This document shows, one piece after another, positions 35,850-49,577 of a stretch of 64,000 nucleotides of DNA (position 1 is its first letter; every line of letters starts with the position of its first letter). Origin of the DNA: Dillenia suffruticosa. Taxonomy: Eukaryota > Streptophyta > Magnoliopsida > Dilleniales > Dilleniaceae. Under the pieces are notes generated by a model. It was given only the letters and a program-made list of their open reading frames with translations, was not told where the DNA came from and did not search any database. The stretch spans positions 15,283,490 through 15,347,489 of the forward strand of contig JAVTVX010000010.1 in assembly GCA_033439265.1 (NCBI GenBank), written 5' to 3'. The translations under genes were made by a program, and so were the position numbers.

Positions 35850-37892
35850 GTTCTTGCTTATCCATATCTAAGTTAAGTGTCTATGTGATGTGTATGTGAG
35901 AGTACTAGTAGATATGCGAGGAATAAGAACAAAAATCCCGAAGGCATGTTGAGTTTGGTATAAGAACAAGAAGCAACAACTGGCCAAGTTTGGAATCTAA
36001 AGGAATTATCTATCATCTTAAATAAAACAGTTGCTTTTTCTGTTTCAATGGAATGCTTGTTAAAGTTCAAATTGAAAATATCGTAACATCCAACTAAAAA
36101 TCCCGAAAGCATCTTATGTAAAAACATGTATTATGATATAACTCAAACGGTCACACTTAAAATTCTGAAAAGTACACTGATGTTAGATTATGGATAAATC
36201 AATAATGACGCCAGAAAATCTAGTTACATTGTTGCCTCCCCACTGCCCTTTTCATTATTATTTTTTTTATTCTCATCACCGATATTTAGAATTATACTCT
36301 AACTAATTCGGTTTGAATATCTGTAATGTCATATTTAAGAGCGGCTCATACCTTTTTCATTATATACATATATAAAGCTAGATCTTCCTAAGATCTTTCT
36401 AACATTTGAGAAAATTGAGATTAAGTTAATTAAAATTAAAATAAGTTTTTAATTAAAAATTATAGATGTAATCATTATTTTAATATTTTTTTTATCCCGT
36501 TAAACCATATATTGTTTTTGTGACTGAATGTGCGGCCGTGGTTGGGCTTTACGTAAACGATTAATTGTAATTGGGCCGACATGTGTCTTCTAAAATGGGC
36601 CTCGCTTAAGGTTCGCGTTCTTTTTACCTTTTTTTTTTTTTTTTTGGTAGAATTCTTTTTTCCTTTTAATACTACAGACCAGCTGGACATTATTTGTACA
36701 AGACGATGCTTCAGGTTTCCAGCACTTATAAGTAGGCTTTTGATTTATGATCTTAACTGATAAATATATGTGTCTATAATAATTTCATTTTTGCTATGTA
36801 ATTGTTAAAAAAAACAAAAATCAATATCTTAAACGGAGACCAAGTTAGAAAAGATCAGACATTTAACAAAAAATAATAATGATTTTTAAGAAAATCATGT
36901 CTTGCCATATACCTTTCTAATTTACCTAGTTTAATAATTTAATATTTTGTTAAAAAAGTAAAAGAGACTATTGAGATGTAAAATAATAAAAATATCTCCC
37001 TTTTAAAATAAGAAATTTTAAAATAGATAATTGTTTTAGATTAACTTCCAAGTCTTGAACGAGCATGGTGTTTTGGTAGCCAACCCACAACAATTGTTAC
37101 CCTGCGGTGGCTAACATTTAGCGATATCACCAACACAGATCAACCTGGTAAGGAGAAAAAGGAAAAATCCATGAAAATCTTTATAAAACCAAAGTCATTT
37201 ATACCAAAGTAGTACGTCTCGAAGAAAAGGGGAAAAGAAGAAGAAGAAGAAGAAGAAGAAACCGAAGGATGGGTGATAGAGCGAGAATTTGGTTCAGAAA
37301 TTTCTTAACTTTGGGTATAATATATGGCCGTTTGGTACTTGATTAGCCATCTCCGGTCAGAAGACCGCCACTTTTTCTAAAGAAGCATATAATGATTTGA
37401 TCTTCTCTATTCACATTACCCAATCTCATTTTTGTGATTCTCACTCCTCCATGACCACACAATTTGTAAACAGATGCATCGCATGCACGTTCTCTCTCTC
37501 TCTCTCTCTCTCTCAGGGACTCATGACCCCACTCCATTAAGATGCTCTCACATCATTTCAACGAGCACATGAATGGTCATTTGTGACTGAAATTGTCTTA
37601 ACTACGCAATTTTCACTTCCTTCTTCATGTGTTAAAGTACCGATTTGGCCTCGTGAATCATGATTGTTTAGTCGTGAATGCAAAAGGTTCGACGATAGAC
37701 TGTATTGCCGTAATGGTACAAACTTATGCCCGTAAATATTATTAGATTGGAATTTGAGTAATTCCATACTTAAAAGGGTTGGATTTGGTTACAATCCTTT
37801 GCCACACTTTGCATTTATTTTCCCAGTTGCAATCATATGATATTGATTTAGTAACTTTGTTTACTTAAGTACAGATCTAATTTTAGAACAAA

Positions 37893-37937
<45 letters not shown>

Positions 37938-40900
37938 CTTCTCTTAAATAAAGGCTACAATAATTAATAGACAGAAAAATTAAAAATAAAGAGTATTTAG
38001 CATTTCGCAAGATCAAGCATATCATGCATGTTCCATGTAACTCTTATAATGGAATCCTTTAATTGGAAAAATCTTTTTTATTTATTACATGATTAATTAA
38101 TGGTAACATAAATTATTAAAAATACTTGAGTAAATTATTAGTTCTTGGTTTTCAATTTGATTATCTTGTCTGATAAATAAAATTTTCTTCCATAATTGAT
38201 TTTGATTTTTTAAAATTATTTCGATTTTATAAACTCATTTTTAATATTACGGAATGATCAAATACTACATAAACCGAGTAATGAAATAAAAATTATGTGG
38301 ATAATTTGGGGGTAACCTGCGACGGGAAGGGGAGGTGATGGGAGGGCAAATTCGTCCAAGTGGAATGAGTCATGAATTTGGGTGGGAATTAGGTTGTTTA
38401 GGAAGAAACCAAGTGCAAAAATGTGGTTTGGCAAAAAGTCCTTTTCGGGTTTAAAAGTGTAAATGCTCCAATAATGAAAAACATGTACCCCTCATATGGG
38501 TTAGAGTATAGGACTGTAGGGTTGTCTAGGGTTTCTGTTGGTGACGCGAAAGAATGACGTGAGCGCTCGAGGGCTGTCGTCAGGAAATAATTGTTCCTTT
38601 TGCTGATGTGGAACCAATTGTTTAATGGGGAGGAGTATTTAATTAAAAAATTAAGTGAGAGTTTCTGTGTAATAACTGTGTTGTAATCAGCCTCTTTCAG
38701 TCAGGACACTGACTCTCGTGTTTCTCGGGGAAGATTTTCCCCAAATCTTTTGCCCAAATATCACATTAAAAAATTTAAATTTCTTTAAGGACCGAGGTGT
38801 TTGTTTACGGAGAATAAAATTGAAATTAATATAAATTATTTAAATTAATAAAATAAAAATAAAGATTCTATAAAACTCAAATGAATATATAAATTTTCCA
38901 AATTTAATCTTAAAATTTTAATTTTAAATCTAATTTAGATTTCCGTAAATCAAATACTTCCTAAAAAATAAATAACCACAATAATTTCTCATAAATTTAT
39001 CAAACAAAAACATGTTTTTTCTTTTAGTTTAAATTCGAAACTACTAATAATATCAATTAAAATATAAGTTACAGACAAAATAAAATTATGATAAATACAC
39101 AACCCATATCACAATTAATGATTCAATACTAATTTTAAATTTTTTATTAAAAATTATTTTTTTAATAAATTATATTTCTCATAAAAGATTCAGTTCGATT
39201 CCAAATCCCCTTGCTAATTGTTTGATTATCTATTTTAATTTGAGTTATTGTGACAGCTTGTTTTGATTAAAATGAAATTAATTTTTATAATTATGTTTGG
39301 GGTTTATATATAAGTCATTTGTTTTATATATTTGAAGCAATTTACTATAAATGCTAAAGGAGAAAATTAAAAAGCATATGTTATTGAATACCATTAGCAA
39401 GCCCTGGATATCGGGGCAGATGGGGGCTTGCCATCCTAATAAGACCCTCAGCAAGGTCGGAACCCAAGTCCAACATTTTAATCCCTAATGCGATCCATAC
39501 AAAAATTTCCTAATATGATTATAAAAATATTTAAATAATAAAAAAACTCTTATTTAACTATTATTTTTAAGATTTAATATTTAAATCTCGATCGATACAT
39601 GATTTTTACTATTTTTATAACTAAAATTTTCTATGATAAATTATGAATATTAAAGTATTTATCAAAATTAAGTCTCTAATCTGAATTTAATAATTAACTT
39701 TATATTTTATAAATGGAAAACTATGAGTAGGTGCATAATTGAGGTGAGAACAGAAAGGGAGGTGGGACACACAATCCTATACAAAGTAATGCAGTCAAAT
39801 TACTGTGTGTCATTTGGATTGGGATGCGTTCCCTGTCACTCCCACATAGGAGTGTGACAGTCTTTCCAATCCCTTGAAAAGAATTATGAGTTATCATATC
39901 AATCACAGTCTCTCTCTCTCTCTCTCTCCCCATCAAAGTTACGTCCAGTGCTCGGTACCCACAGGCCACCAGCCACCATTCACACACAATTAACTACTAT
40001 TATTTGATGTCCGCATCTCCCGAACTGCGGTTTTTGCCACGTGGATAACAACCGCAATTTTTAATCTCTTTCGATATATGCCACACTTATGCGAGTTAGT
40101 AACCAAATTTAATACATTGTAATATTAATATATTTTTATTATTTTAATTAAATATTTCTATGGTCAAAATAGATTAATAATTTAATTAAAATAAATTAAT
40201 ATATACTATAATATAATATTTAATTTTTGATTTATTTGATCCATCATGTATTAGAATATTTTTTCTCAATAGACAACATTATTTATATAGAAAAGGATGC
40301 ATAATTTGTAATAATGTAATTTTATTATAAAAAACACATTTATAACCTTCAAACAACTTCATTTATATTCGTTAAAAGTTATGAAGACGTAAATAAAGTA
40401 TGATCATGAGGCTGGGCCAAGAGACCGATCCAATTGAATCAGTTTTAATTTAATGTATATTCTTTAAAATGAAAATAAATTTTTAAAATTAAAGGTATCA
40501 ATATCCTGCAATGTTTTCCTTTTTTTTATCTCAAAATTCAAAGTTAACTGATTTTAATTGATTTAATAACTGAATATTTATATTTTTTATTTAAATTCTT
40601 AAAGTTTCGAGCTCCAATTTTACATATGATGAAAATAAAAAAGATACTGAGAGATTTTTTTAACCCGACTCTAATCATATTTAATCGAAATTAACATAAT
40701 TATTAGATACAGATAATTTAAAAAAAAAAACATCAATTTAAATAAATATTAAAAATTTTGCATGAGAACTCTCATCAATAAATAAAGATAAGAATATATA
40801 GAAAATGTTTTAGCAACATATAATATTAAAAATTATGTTCTATAAAATCACCATACTGAATTTACATAACCGTATCTATCTTGAAATATTCTTTAATTTA

Positions 40901-42549
40901 AATGCAAAACTATTTATTTTTCGGAAATATATTCCCGTCCAAAAGAACATCAGGTACCACGTGGGTCAAGCAAAAATATGAGCCAAGTTTTGGAGATAGA
41001 CACGGACAGGGCCCGTATCGTTGATTTGATGCTGAAATCAGAATAGGGCACCAATATCCATGATAGGGCAAACAGGCACCTTTGGGTAACGTTTATTTGC
41101 CGTTTGATTTTGGTGGGACGGTTTTGATGTAATTAATGCCCATCAGTCACTTTTGCAGAGGAATAAAATTTTTTCCAATTTTTGAACTTGTCGTTGATGC
41201 TTTGCTTTGGTTCTCCAGGTTAAAAATCTTTTGTCTTGCAACTTTTGTCTGGGGGGAGTAACGATCATGTATGATCCGACGGTCAGGATAATTCATAAAG
41301 TCCTAATGGACAGTGTGAAATTCATCAGGACAGGCTTTAGTAGGGTACGAGAGTTGTGAGATTTTATTGTATGAAATTTTTGTGACACATCGGTAATCGG
41401 TAAAAGAAGAACAATCGGGAGAAGCAAAAGATCTGGCGGTGGTGGACAATTGGAGTTTCATTTCAATCAAATTTTTGTGAGTTTTTGCAAAGTTGTATAG
41501 TCTACTGTAGGAGGTGACCCCTTGCTCCACATTTGCCCCCGCAGTGTTCGGGTCCGGCTACGTAACTTGGCTTCATTTCACGTCATCATCAGGCTTTAGC
41601 ATCGGTCCGCGAGAAAACTGTTACAATCTCTCTCTCTCTATCCTTGTCAGTGTTTCCGCACCGTAGCTTTCCAATTCATCCGAACCCCTCTTTTGGTCCC
41701 ATTTAATGCCTTTCTGCATGCGAGTTTTTCCCATCTTGCGAGAGGTTAAACCCCAACCCACCCCGGCGGGTCCTCCGAGCTTGTCAAACCCTAGCCTGTT
41801 CTGTGTGCAGAAAAATGGAGTTGCCAGAGAGAGATTGCTAGTATTACGACTAAAATACGTTATAACCGTTTGAATAATTGATATTAAAATGCTCAATTTT
41901 TTTAAAGAAAGAAAAATATGCGAAAATAGAGAGATTATTTTATGGGATCGGCATATATGGTTGAATAAAGGCATATTTTAACGTAGACAACCCTATTTAT
42001 GTTGTTATTTTTTATTCTTGTATGTCTCTTTAAATAATAACTTATTATTAATGAATTATAATTCAATTATAATTATTTAAATTTCAAGTTTAAACGAAAA
42101 ATTAACACTTTTTTCAAATCATAAGTTTCATTCTAATAGTTTTTATTTATGATAAAATAAGTTTTTTAACTTCTTTTGATTTATTTTTATTTTATTTCAT
42201 TTATAATAATTTTTTATAAAAATTATAAAATTTTACATTTGGCGGTCATTGCAGTTAATTATTTCTGTAACTTGAAGTGGCAGCTCCGTATTTAAACAAC
42301 CATGCTAGGGGTAATTGTTAAGTAAAGTCACGCTCCAGCTCCGCTTTTACATTAGAAGCGTAACAAAACGGAAGCGGGACAAATGCAAAATCCAATTGTG
42401 CTCTCAACCGTGATTCATTCACGATCATGACAAATCTTGGCCGTTAAATTTAACGTCAGTTGCGAGCGTGATACCAAAAATATCACAAACAGCACAAAAG
42501 CTTTTCTAAAAGCGCGCTTTAAACGTCAACCGTAACGGCGATAAATTTT
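35850..42549. other. Intergenic, about 6.7 kb, no gene supported
   Basis: Mostly AT-rich. Microsatellites: (AAG)n near 37236-37260, (CT)n at 37491-37515 and 39907-39928, (AT)n at 37902-37929. A possible further poly(A) insert lies at 36618-36666. GC-richer patches at 38320-38600 and 41220-41830 have no recognisable domain on either strand. The right end is the upstream region of the homeodomain gene. Confidence 0.4.
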
Positions 42550-44187
42550 CGTTTTCACAATTATTGCCTCTCTCCAACTCTCAAGCTCACTTCTACTCTC
42601 AGCCACTTGCCGGAAGTCTAACAAACTATCGCCGGTTAATCAAGAACCAGATTCTTCCTCCCCTACTTCTTGTCAAATTTTTGCTGGTAGATCTGATCTC
42701 GTTAGCTTGTGCCTGTCTAGCCACAAGAAAGGTACGGTATACAAGTCAAACCTTAATTGCCTTTAACTTCTAAATTCATTTTCGGAGCCTCGAGTGGAGG
42801 TTTAGTGATTCACTTACGATAATCTGATCTAGTCTTTGTAACCTGTCAACCGAATCAGTCTTTCGTTTGATCTCACGATCTGAGAAGCCTTTCATTCTTA
42901 GTATTTTCACTCAACTCCTCGCTTTTTGTGCATTTTTTGTTTTTGAATTTTCTTTGTTTCTCTCGGTTGATATTTTGCTTCGTTTTGTTTATGATAGAAG
43001 ATTTTGTTTATGATCATCAACATTTTTCTGAAAAAAAAAATTAACGGGCTTTTTTTCTTATTTAAAAAAGGGTTATTCTCAGATTTTAGGGTTTTGATAG
43101 TAAGGTTTATTGTTATTATTATTATTATTATTATAATTTGGAGGAAGAGATTCCGTGGAGTGTAAGATTATTGTTTGCAGTTGTTGTAGACAGCATTTAT
43201 AAATCCTTTTGTTTTTCTGCGTTTGATGGAAGGAGGTTTTGGGTTTTGCCGACAGTGGGAACTGGGAAGGGGGGTTATTGGGTTCGCAGTATTGAGTTCG
43301 CAGTGTTGAGGAAAGTTGTGGAGTTAGCTTGTCTTGGTCTATTCGTATGTAGAGTATATACTTGCAAATATGTAAATTTTTGGAACGAGTAAAAGAATCC
43401 CACGAACTGTTTCTCTCTCTAACTCTAGATGTGATACAAGCTTTACTTCCATGCTGCTAGCTGCTGTTGTTGTTCCTTGTTTTGTTCTTTCGAATTTGAT
43501 CACCACCTAGATTTGTTTTCTTTGCTATTACCCTTAATGTATTTCGATCACTTCAGTTTCCTTATCATATTGATCGATTGCCCCCCCCCTTCTTGAATGC
43601 ATGTTAGAGTTTTCCTTTTTTTTTTCCCCCTTTTTTCCCTTTTTGCCTTTTTAGTTTTTAGGCAAGAAAATAGTTAATATTATCACATGTTACGGTCGTG
43701 GTCTGAGAGCACATAAGTGTTACATATTTGGGTTAGGAGATTTTGACCGTAATTGAATTGAATTGTGTGTTTCAGGAAAGTCTTTGGATTGGGTATTAGG
43801 CAGCATGTGGAATCACAAGGCTTGTCTTGGCAATTGAGGACAATGTGTTAGTTAATTTTTTGGACTTTTTTAGAGCAAAAGAAAATTGATGAACGAGGTG
43901 GTTTTGTAGGGAAATGAGCACAATTAGGCATGAGTCACACATAGCATAACAAAATCGGCGTGAAAATTAAGAGTAGCCCAGTTTTCCCACCATTTAGAAA
44001 ACTTACAAGCCAATGTAGAACAGGAGCTGAATCCTCCTGATGTCCCTCAAGTTAGGATTTTGAAAAATGGGCATTTACTTTATGACCACGTCCAGGTTCT
44101 GTATTCTTCTGAAATGCTCAATTATTCTTCTACGCCTTAAGTTTTACTAGACCTGAACGATCAGTGGTCTCCCAGATTCCGATCTCC
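42550..44187 (+). other. 5' leader of the BEL1-like gene, with intron and several uORFs
   Basis: A first exon ends at a donor near 42731 (GAAAG, then GTACGG), and a good acceptor precedes 43776. Between 43776 and the main ATG at 44188 there are at least six small upstream ORFs: 43805-43837, 43889-43909, 43914-43949, 44040-44063, 44067-44150 and 44114-44140. Frames just before 44188 look partly coding (for example NPPDVPQVRILKNGHLLYD at about 44030-44086) but have no ATG at their head and end in a TAA at 44138-44140. Confidence 0.5.
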
Positions 44188-47100
44188 ATGAATTCAGACA
44201 CTCATAATTCTAACAACTGGAAAGTTAGTTCACATCACGGATATGACTGGGGAGTTGTAAACTATGCTTGTGGATCAGCTAATAGCAATCACAGTCAAGT
44301 TCCTATTTATGTGGGAGATTCCTTGCCCAATTCAATGAAAGTGAGCAACATATCATCCTTGTATTTAACGCCTGGTTGCAGTGGATATCAAGATGTGAAC
44401 TCTTCACTAGCTAGTCCAACCACTGAAATCCAAAGTCTAGGTAGTCGGAGAGTTCATGGGGATTTGGAATTCAGTGCTCTTCAGCTTTACCAAAATACTC
44501 TCTGTGATGTTGTCAATTTAGCTCAAAATGGATCTAAGGGATTAGAATTGCCTGCAGTGGATCAAAAGAACGATAGGGAAACTTTTCAGGATGGCTTTTG
44601 GACAAATGGAGTGAATGGGCGTGCTGTGGTTCCACAACATGCTGAACCATCTGATGCCTTTATCAATAGGGTTAGTGGAAGCTGTGATCAGTGGAATCCT
44701 GATTCGGGTTTTCTTGCAACTAGGAAGAGTGAGGAACCCAGAAATGTTGTGAGAAATTCAATCACACAGGCTTTGTCACTGTCACTGTCATCTAATCTGC
44801 ATTCTAAAACACATGCAGCACAGTTTGGGGAGAGAGATGTGCCTGATGTGGTGCAGTCTACATCCAACATTGCTAACAATCCTTCCGATTCAAAAACCCT
44901 AAGGTCTGGCATTCTATGCCTTACTCCGAAACCATGTGTTGGCAAAAAAGGATATGGAAGTCCACTTCCTCATATACCAGGAATATCAAATGTTGCCCAT
45001 CGGAGTACTGGTCCACTTGGGCCTTTCACTGGATATGCAACTATTCTGAAGTCTTCAAAATTCTTGAAGCCGGCCCAGCAGCTGATGGATGAATTCTGCT
45101 CCATTAGCTGTCTAAATATTGTCAAATCAGATGATGTTTCGGGCAAAGTCTCTGGAGAGAAGAACTCTCCCGCTGATATTGTTCCTGCTGCGAATGAATT
45201 TGATGCCAAGGGTGGGAGCTCAAGTGTTTCGACGTCCACATTTTATGGTTCAAATTTGATGAGTGGTGAAGGAGGATATGGAAGCAATTCGTGTGAATCT
45301 CATCAAACCAAGTACCAACAGAAGAAAGCAAAACTCTTGTATATGCAAGAAGAGGTTTGTGATACTAATCACTATGCTAATAAATTTTTAGCTTGATGTG
45401 AATTTTTTGTCTTCAGTATTACTCTAATAGTTCTTATGCATTTTTGCTATCCTATAGTTTTATAGAATTATTAATTTTCTTTTCTATTGCTTATATAATC
45501 ACTAGGGTTTTGAATATCTACATGCTCAACTCTTGGGCAAGGATATAAAGTTAGACTATAACATATATTGTTTTAGTGTTTGTTGAATATTTGCTTGCTA
45601 AAAGGCATCCGTATGTCTAAAATAATCGTGTTCATATTTGACGTGGTTGCACTTCACACCTCATACGATTTGGCATTTTATTATTAGATTTTTGAATTCT
45701 TTTTTACTTTAGGAGTAGGCATTATGCTGTTTTCTTCTAATCATAATTACTTTTCATTGTTTTTTAGGTGTCTTTATTTTATATGAATTCTTGAGTATTT
45801 TTATGCAAGTTATCGATAAAGACATAATGGTTAAGGGTTTAGTTGAGAAAATGGTCTTCGATAGAAATGAGTGATGCTGAAGAAGTCACAACAATTAGAT
45901 CAACACTTTTTTTTCTCCCGATATTTGTCTCTTGTGGGCGATCCCAAAATTTGGGATTAAGGTCTAGTTTGTTGTTATTATATGCTTTTTTAAAATATGG
46001 TAAACATCTCTTATGTGTTTTTTCTCGGGCATAATTAACCTCTACTATGTGCTTCTTCTTGAGTACATCTTTGAGCTACATAGTAGCTTAAGCAAAATAA
46101 ATTGCTACATTGGTTGCATATTAGAGTAGTTCAAACTTTGAACCCAATTTTGTATATAAAACTAGTTTTCATGATTGATAAAGCTAGCATTATGTACGCC
46201 TTTCATCTATTCAAGCAGTAAAAATATCTAACTAAATTTATTTATGGGGCAATTCCTTGAGTCTTTTGTTAGCTTAGGTTCTATATATTAGCATTTATTT
46301 GGTAAGACTGCCTACAAGTTTTAGGTATTAAAGAGGTTTATGTACGCCAGGTAATTCTACTGCATAGAATTCTCAACTTGCTAATGATTGTGAAGGATGA
46401 TGTATCGGATTGTGGGATTCACCCTTTTGGTGACCGTTGGGTAATGCTTTTGGCGAAGATTTTATAAAATTTAAGAGTACATTAAGCCGAATTTGAGCTT
46501 CATATATTCACCATAGCACACCCAAAAAAAAAAAAAAAACCACTTATAGGAGAAAAAATTTAGATAGATTTTTGTTTTATTTTATTTTTTTATTTTTTCT
46601 GGGATAAAGGGTTCCAAAATGTGTTGGTAGAATGTTATTCTTTATTAAATTATTGCCTCTTGTATTTTTTTTCCTCTTCTAGTTGAAGTTCTCTTCATGC
46701 AAAGCATGGTGCCTTTCTTCATTTTTTTAGTTCATGGACATGGAAGAGATTTGATACATTGACAGTTGGTGTACCTTTTAGTTGTAGTAAAAATTCTTGA
46801 AAGTTTGCAAACTTTCTTTAATGGAAGAAATGACAAGAATGTTATCATGTTGATTCTCTCAATTGTTTGTATCAGATCTTTTAGTGCTATATTTTCAGTA
46901 TTTGTTGATTCAATTGTTATTCCAACTTTGTTTCTTTATTCTGGATTGCGCATCCTTATAAATTGTGTTTGGCATAGTTAAGCATCGTGACCCAAAAAAA
47001 TTAGTTATTGCACATTTTATTTCTGAAAATTTCTGCTGGGTGAGCTAGACATTTTTAGATGAATGTTCTTTGTTGCAAGCATTTGTAGATAGACTTGTTT

Positions 47101-49577
47101 TTGGAAATATTGCTGCCTTCATTTGGTCTTATGTTTTTTGCATGCAGCTTCCATAAAGGTTTTTGAAGGTTTGTGATGGTTCTGACCTTACAATTATTCT
47201 TTGTAAATGGTGGGAATTGTTGTGAATCAGTTCTGGGAATGCTTGATCAGTTCCAACCTACAGTCCTGGACAACTGCATGATAGATAACATTGTTTAGGC
47301 CATACACAAGCTAGACTGCTCTGAGATATTGCTTATGGTCAAGAACTTAATTCTTAATCCTTCTACAAGGTGTTCTCTTGGTGTTAAAGACAATTTTTTG
47401 GTGGATACTTTACTGTCTCATTTGTTATTAGTGTATTTACTATTGTCTTTAGGACCCTTGTAGGTCTATAGCATGTTACAATATCCCTTGAGCGGGGGAC
47501 AAAACTAGCTGGATATATATAATAAGCTTGGCCACATCTATGGGACCATTGAAAGGATTAGATTCCAAATGATAATATCTCTCTTTTCAACATATCAACT
47601 TTTGAAAAGCATGTGGCCGCCATATTGTGTTATGTTGCACTGGGTGCTCAAATATAATATGTTTTATTGTTTTGCTGTTGCTGACAAAAAAAATTCCCAA
47701 CCTGTTGGCCCATGCTCCCATCAACCTTCCATGTCCAGTCCCGAGTCTGCTGTGTTTTACCCCCTGACAGGATATGTGATCATATAGAATAATTGTCCTT
47801 TATGACAATTTTGGCCATAATTTTAGTTATTAACATGTCTGATAACCACTGAAAAATGGTATATACACTGAATTCTTGAAATTTGTCTGTTGGAAATTTT
47901 TTTGCATGTTTTGTAAATTACCGTTGATGAAAGAGCTGCATTGTTCTTGAACGCCAATTATCCATAGTTGCAGGGTGGGGTGCATATAATGTTTGGCTCA
48001 TGGTATCCATCCTTCCATATTCAGTCTTTTATTTAAGGCCAGCATGCTTGATAACCAAAGCTGGTGTTGAAATATTTTTTGAACTTTGTATACTTCATTG
48101 CATATTACTTGAATTTTTAATGGCATCTATTTGCAGATATATATGCTTGAAATCCATTTTGATGATTATTTTCTGCTGTATTATTCATTCAAAGGTTTGT
48201 AGAAGATACAAGCAATATCATCAGCAGATGCAGATGGTGGCATCGTCCTTTGAATCTGTGGTTGGTCTTAGCACTGCAACACCTTACATCTCTCTGGCTC
48301 TAAAAACAGTCTCAAGGCACTTTCGCTGCTTGAAAACAGTCATCTCAGACCAGCTAAGGCATATAAGGAAAGCCTTGGGTGAGGATTTAGCTTCTCCTAC
48401 CACAGGTACCAGCAATAATAAAGGTGATACAATGACACCGCAACTAAAGCTGATCGATCAGACATTCCAGAGACACAAATCTGGTGTGAGGAATATGAGT
48501 TTTCTTGAACCCCAGCAACAAATCTGGAGGCCCCAGAGGGGCCTACCAGAACGCTCAGTGGCAATTCTAAGAGCCTGGTTGTTTGATCATTTTCTTCACC
48601 CGTGAGTCTCTTTGTCCTGTAATTGTCTCTTAGCTTTTAATTCCCTTTATTTCAATTGATGTGATGTATCACCTTCTTTACAGGTATCCTACCGACTCTG
48701 ATAAGCATATGTTAGCCACTCAGACAGGTCTATCTCGAAACCAGGTAAGGAGGCAAACTTGTTCTAGGTTTCTGTTTGGAACAAGGCTTCTGGGCTTATA
48801 ATGGGTAAATAAAACGAATAGGCTCTGCCTCATATAAGACCTTCTTCAGGGCAGCTAATAGGTGGGCCTTATTATGGTTGTCTTGGGATAGTGATGTTTA
48901 ATGGAGGATCTTTGTTTGGATCTTGTAGGATATGACATAGAGATCATAAAACCTTGAACGTGGATATTTTTCTCAAATAGTGCTGTCTCAAATATATAGT
49001 TTCAAAGAACGCAACTATTTTTGATTCTATACCTGCATGATTAATGTTGCAATTAATGATATATGGCTAGTTCTTTCAGGTTTCAAATTGGTTTATTAAT
49101 GCAAGGGTCAGGGTGTGGAAGCCCATGGTGGAAGAAATTCACATGCTTGAAACCAAGGGTTTGGCTGAAAGAGATGTTGGTTCTGGCAAATCTGAGGGAA
49201 AATCATCGAGTGAAGGTATGAGCAGGCCAATTTGTGATCAGCGGCTGAATAAGCTTATTGTTAATCGGGTGGCAGATAAGCAGATGGAATATATAGGTAC
49301 AGGCACTTCCACAGGTATGGGCAATGCAGATCAGTGGAATCAGAAGCGGTCGAGAGTTGATAGTCAAATTTATTCCAACTTGGATGGGTCATCAATGAGT
49401 TTCATGCCACACCAGCACACTCCGCTGGAAATTGGTGGGCTTGGAGCTGTCTCGCTTACGCTGGGTCTGAGGCATGCTTCGGACAGTATACAAATGCGGC
49501 ACCCGTTGCAAAAAGAGGATAATCATCAACTTCGGCAGCATTTTGGAGGTGACTTGGTTCCCGACTTCGCAGGTTAG
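44188..49577 (+). CDS. BEL1-like homeodomain transcription factor (ATH1-like)
   Basis: TALE-class homeodomain protein that pairs with KNOX proteins in the nucleus to control meristem and organ development. Four coding exons join in frame: 44188-45354, 48195-48601, 48684-48744 and 49080-49577, giving 710 aa. SKY region from residue 290 ([16 protein letters not shown]). BEL domain about 379-443 ([10 protein letters not shown] across the intron to [20 protein letters not shown] and SRHFRC). Homeodomain about 500-562 with the TALE insertion [12 protein letters not shown] and helix 3 [20 protein letters not shown] motif near 667 (VSLTLGLRH) and a shorter one in the N-terminal part (LSLSLSSN). The first ATG in this frame is at 44188; the frame upstream is open for 75 bp without ATG. 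The 2.84-kb intron starts GTTTGT and the next exon also starts GTTTGT. The ATH1 assignment rests on overall similarity as I recall it; the BEL1-like class is certain. Confidence 0.92.
45355..48194 (+). other. Large intron of the BEL1-like gene
   Basis: 2.84 kb between the SKY-containing exon and the rest of the BEL domain. T-rich, with poly(A) at about 46516-46532. No nested gene was recognised. Confidence 0.6.

Noticed and set aside
41621..41974. Minus-strand open frame of 117 codons
   Set aside because: Low-complexity hydrophobic and basic mixture, no recognisable family, no splice or promoter support.
44164..44187. Earlier GTG start for the BEL1-like protein
   Set aside because: Plant nuclear genes rarely start at GTG, and the ATG at 44188 is in frame.
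46480..46545. Poly(A) at 46516-46532 preceded by CACACCC as another short insert
   Set aside because: The flanks CACCATAG and CCACTTATAG match too poorly to call a target-site duplication.
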